The notes under the pieces are model-generated. The model ran no database searches. It saw only the letters and a program-made list of their open reading frames with translations, and had not been told where the DNA came from. Shown here piece by piece: positions 15,458-16,014 of a DNA stretch of 16,014 bases. Source of the DNA: a bacterium UBP10_UBA1149 (GTDB lineage: Bacteria; Desulfobacterota; Binatia; UBA1149); the NCBI GenBank assembly GCA_002311335.1, contig DBZX01000066.1, forward strand, positions 14,955-30,968, read 5' to 3'. A program made the translations under genes and the position numbers. Each line of letters opens with the position of its first letter. The stretch's first letter is position 1.

Positions 15458-16014
15458 ATGCGTATTGTTGGCGGAAAGTTCAAGGGACGCAGGTTGGCAG
15501 CCGTGCCGGGCAAGGGCACTCGGCCCACGGCTGACCGGGTGCGCGAGGCCCTGTTCAACCGCTTGCTGGTGCGCTACGAGTTGGAGGGGGCCAGCTTGCT
15601 CGACCTGTTTGCGGGGAGCGGCGCGCTGGGCCTGGAGGCCTTGAGTCGCGGGGCGGCCGAGTTGTTGAGCGTGGAGCGCGATCACGGCGCGGTGGGCGTG
15701 ATAGAGGCCAACTTCGAGCGCTGTGGCTTGCGGGCAGATGGTACGCAGGCAGATGGCTTGCAAGCGGAAGTGCTGCGCGCAGAGGTGGCTGCTACGCTCG
15801 GCAGGCTCGCGCGCGAGGGACGGGTTTTTGACGGTGTTTTTGTTGATCCGCCATACGCGGGCCCGCTGGCACTGGAAACCCTTGAGACGCTGGGTGGCTT
15901 GGAGCTGTTGGGGCCGAGCGGCTGGGTGAGCGTTGAAACTGACCGCCAGGCCGGACTCCCCGACTCGACTGGTAGCCTGCTGCTGGTAAGAAGAGACGAT
16001 TACGGCGACACTGC
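15458..16014 (+). CDS. rsmD: RsmD, 16S rRNA (guanine-966-N2)-methyltransferase, cut by the window end
   Basis: The first 185 residues are present and the frame runs open off the window edge. RsmD N2-methylates G966 in helix 31 of 16S rRNA using S-adenosylmethionine. The start MRIVGGKFKGRRL and TRPTADRVREALFN (21-34) are the family signature. Motif I is LLDLFAGSGALGLEALSRGA (47-66), the acidic residue of motif II lies in SVERD (71-75), and the catalytic motif IV is DPPY (130-133) in VFVDPPYAG. A duplicated five-residue unit (ADGTQ, ADGLQ) sits in the loop at 93-102. Little of the C-terminus should be missing, since E. coli RsmD is about 198 residues. The next gene is probably coaD in many genomes, but it is not visible here. 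Confidence 0.93.
   Translation, partial: MRIVGGKFKGRRLAAVPGKGTRPTADRVREALFNRLLVRYELEGASLLDLFAGSGALGLEALSRGAAELLSVERDHGAVGVIEANFERCGLRADGTQADGLQAEVLRAEVAATLGRLAREGRVFDGVFVDPPYAGPLALETLETLGGLELLGPSGWVSVETDRQAGLPDSTGSLLLVRRDDYGDT
15733..15762 (+). repeat. imperfect 15-bp tandem duplication in rsmD
   Basis: Two 15-bp units, both starting ggcagatgg and ending gca (15733-15747 and 15748-15762), match at 12 of 15 positions. In the rsmD frame they give ADGTQ and ADGLQ in a loop before the catalytic DPPY motif. Confidence 0.75.

Noticed and set aside
14275..15534. A 419-codon plus-strand open frame spanning the minus-strand CobW and cofC genes
   Set aside because: Serine/arginine-rich composition without domains; the minus strand has two strongly supported genes, and the frame also runs into the rsmD promoter region.

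Overview
The window is high-GC bacterial chromosome packed with genes and almost without intergenic space. It looks like a Gram-negative lineage at the Proteobacteria/Myxococcota/'deltaproteobacterial' level. The reasons are a clpS-clpA pair of proteobacterial type, a KefB/C-like antiporter, YgfZ, a TrmJ-type methyltransferase, and a predicted sensory domain of a kind I associate with myxobacterial and other deltaproteobacterial proteins. A CofC/FbiD-type guanylyltransferase suggests the organism makes coenzyme F420, which is uncommon in such bacteria. The exact phylum cannot be settled from this window; Binatota-like or Myxococcota-like are guesses. I see no tRNA, rRNA, CRISPR array, IS element, integrase or phage gene, so this reads as core or near-core chromosome.

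Layout. At 146-1366 is a two-domain AhpD/carboxymuconolactone-decarboxylase-like protein whose second domain has lost most of its active-site motif; a candidate sigma70 promoter lies at 14-42. At 1434-2603 is an unrecognised protein with a putative V4R/heme-NO-binding-like domain, a Pro/Ala/Glu-rich linker and a C-terminal coiled coil. It is followed almost directly by a TrmJ-like tRNA 2'-O-methyltransferase (2618-3385). A small ABM-domain protein (3473-3772), a double hot-dog MaoC/mesaconyl-CoA-hydratase-like enzyme (3795-4868) and YgfZ (4865-5869, ATGA overlap) form a likely operon. A hairpin then separates them from a DEDDh exonuclease fused to a UvrC-like GIY-YIG nuclease (6016-7410) and a KefB-like cation/proton antiporter with an RCK domain (7460-9532).

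The next block is a FemAB/DUF482-type GNAT-fold acyltransferase (9541-10737), clpS (10763-11197) and clpA (11194-13650), tightly packed on one strand. ClpS delivers N-degron substrates to ClpA. In other bacteria the transferases that create N-degrons (Aat, Bpt) are often encoded near clpS/clpA, and Aat itself has a GNAT-related fold. The acyltransferase here is therefore a candidate for an unrecognised N-degron-writing enzyme. This is the most interesting hypothesis in the window, but it is inference from position and fold.

On the minus strand, cofC (15275 down to 14601) and a CobW-family metallochaperone GTPase (14594 down to 13632) form a two-gene operon that converges on clpA with a 19-bp overlap. 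A 180-bp divergent region carries a good promoter for rsmD (15458 to the window end, truncated), which would give a nearly leaderless mRNA. A recurring feature is short in-frame tandem duplication (units of 9, 15 or 18 bp) in linkers and loops of at least four proteins.
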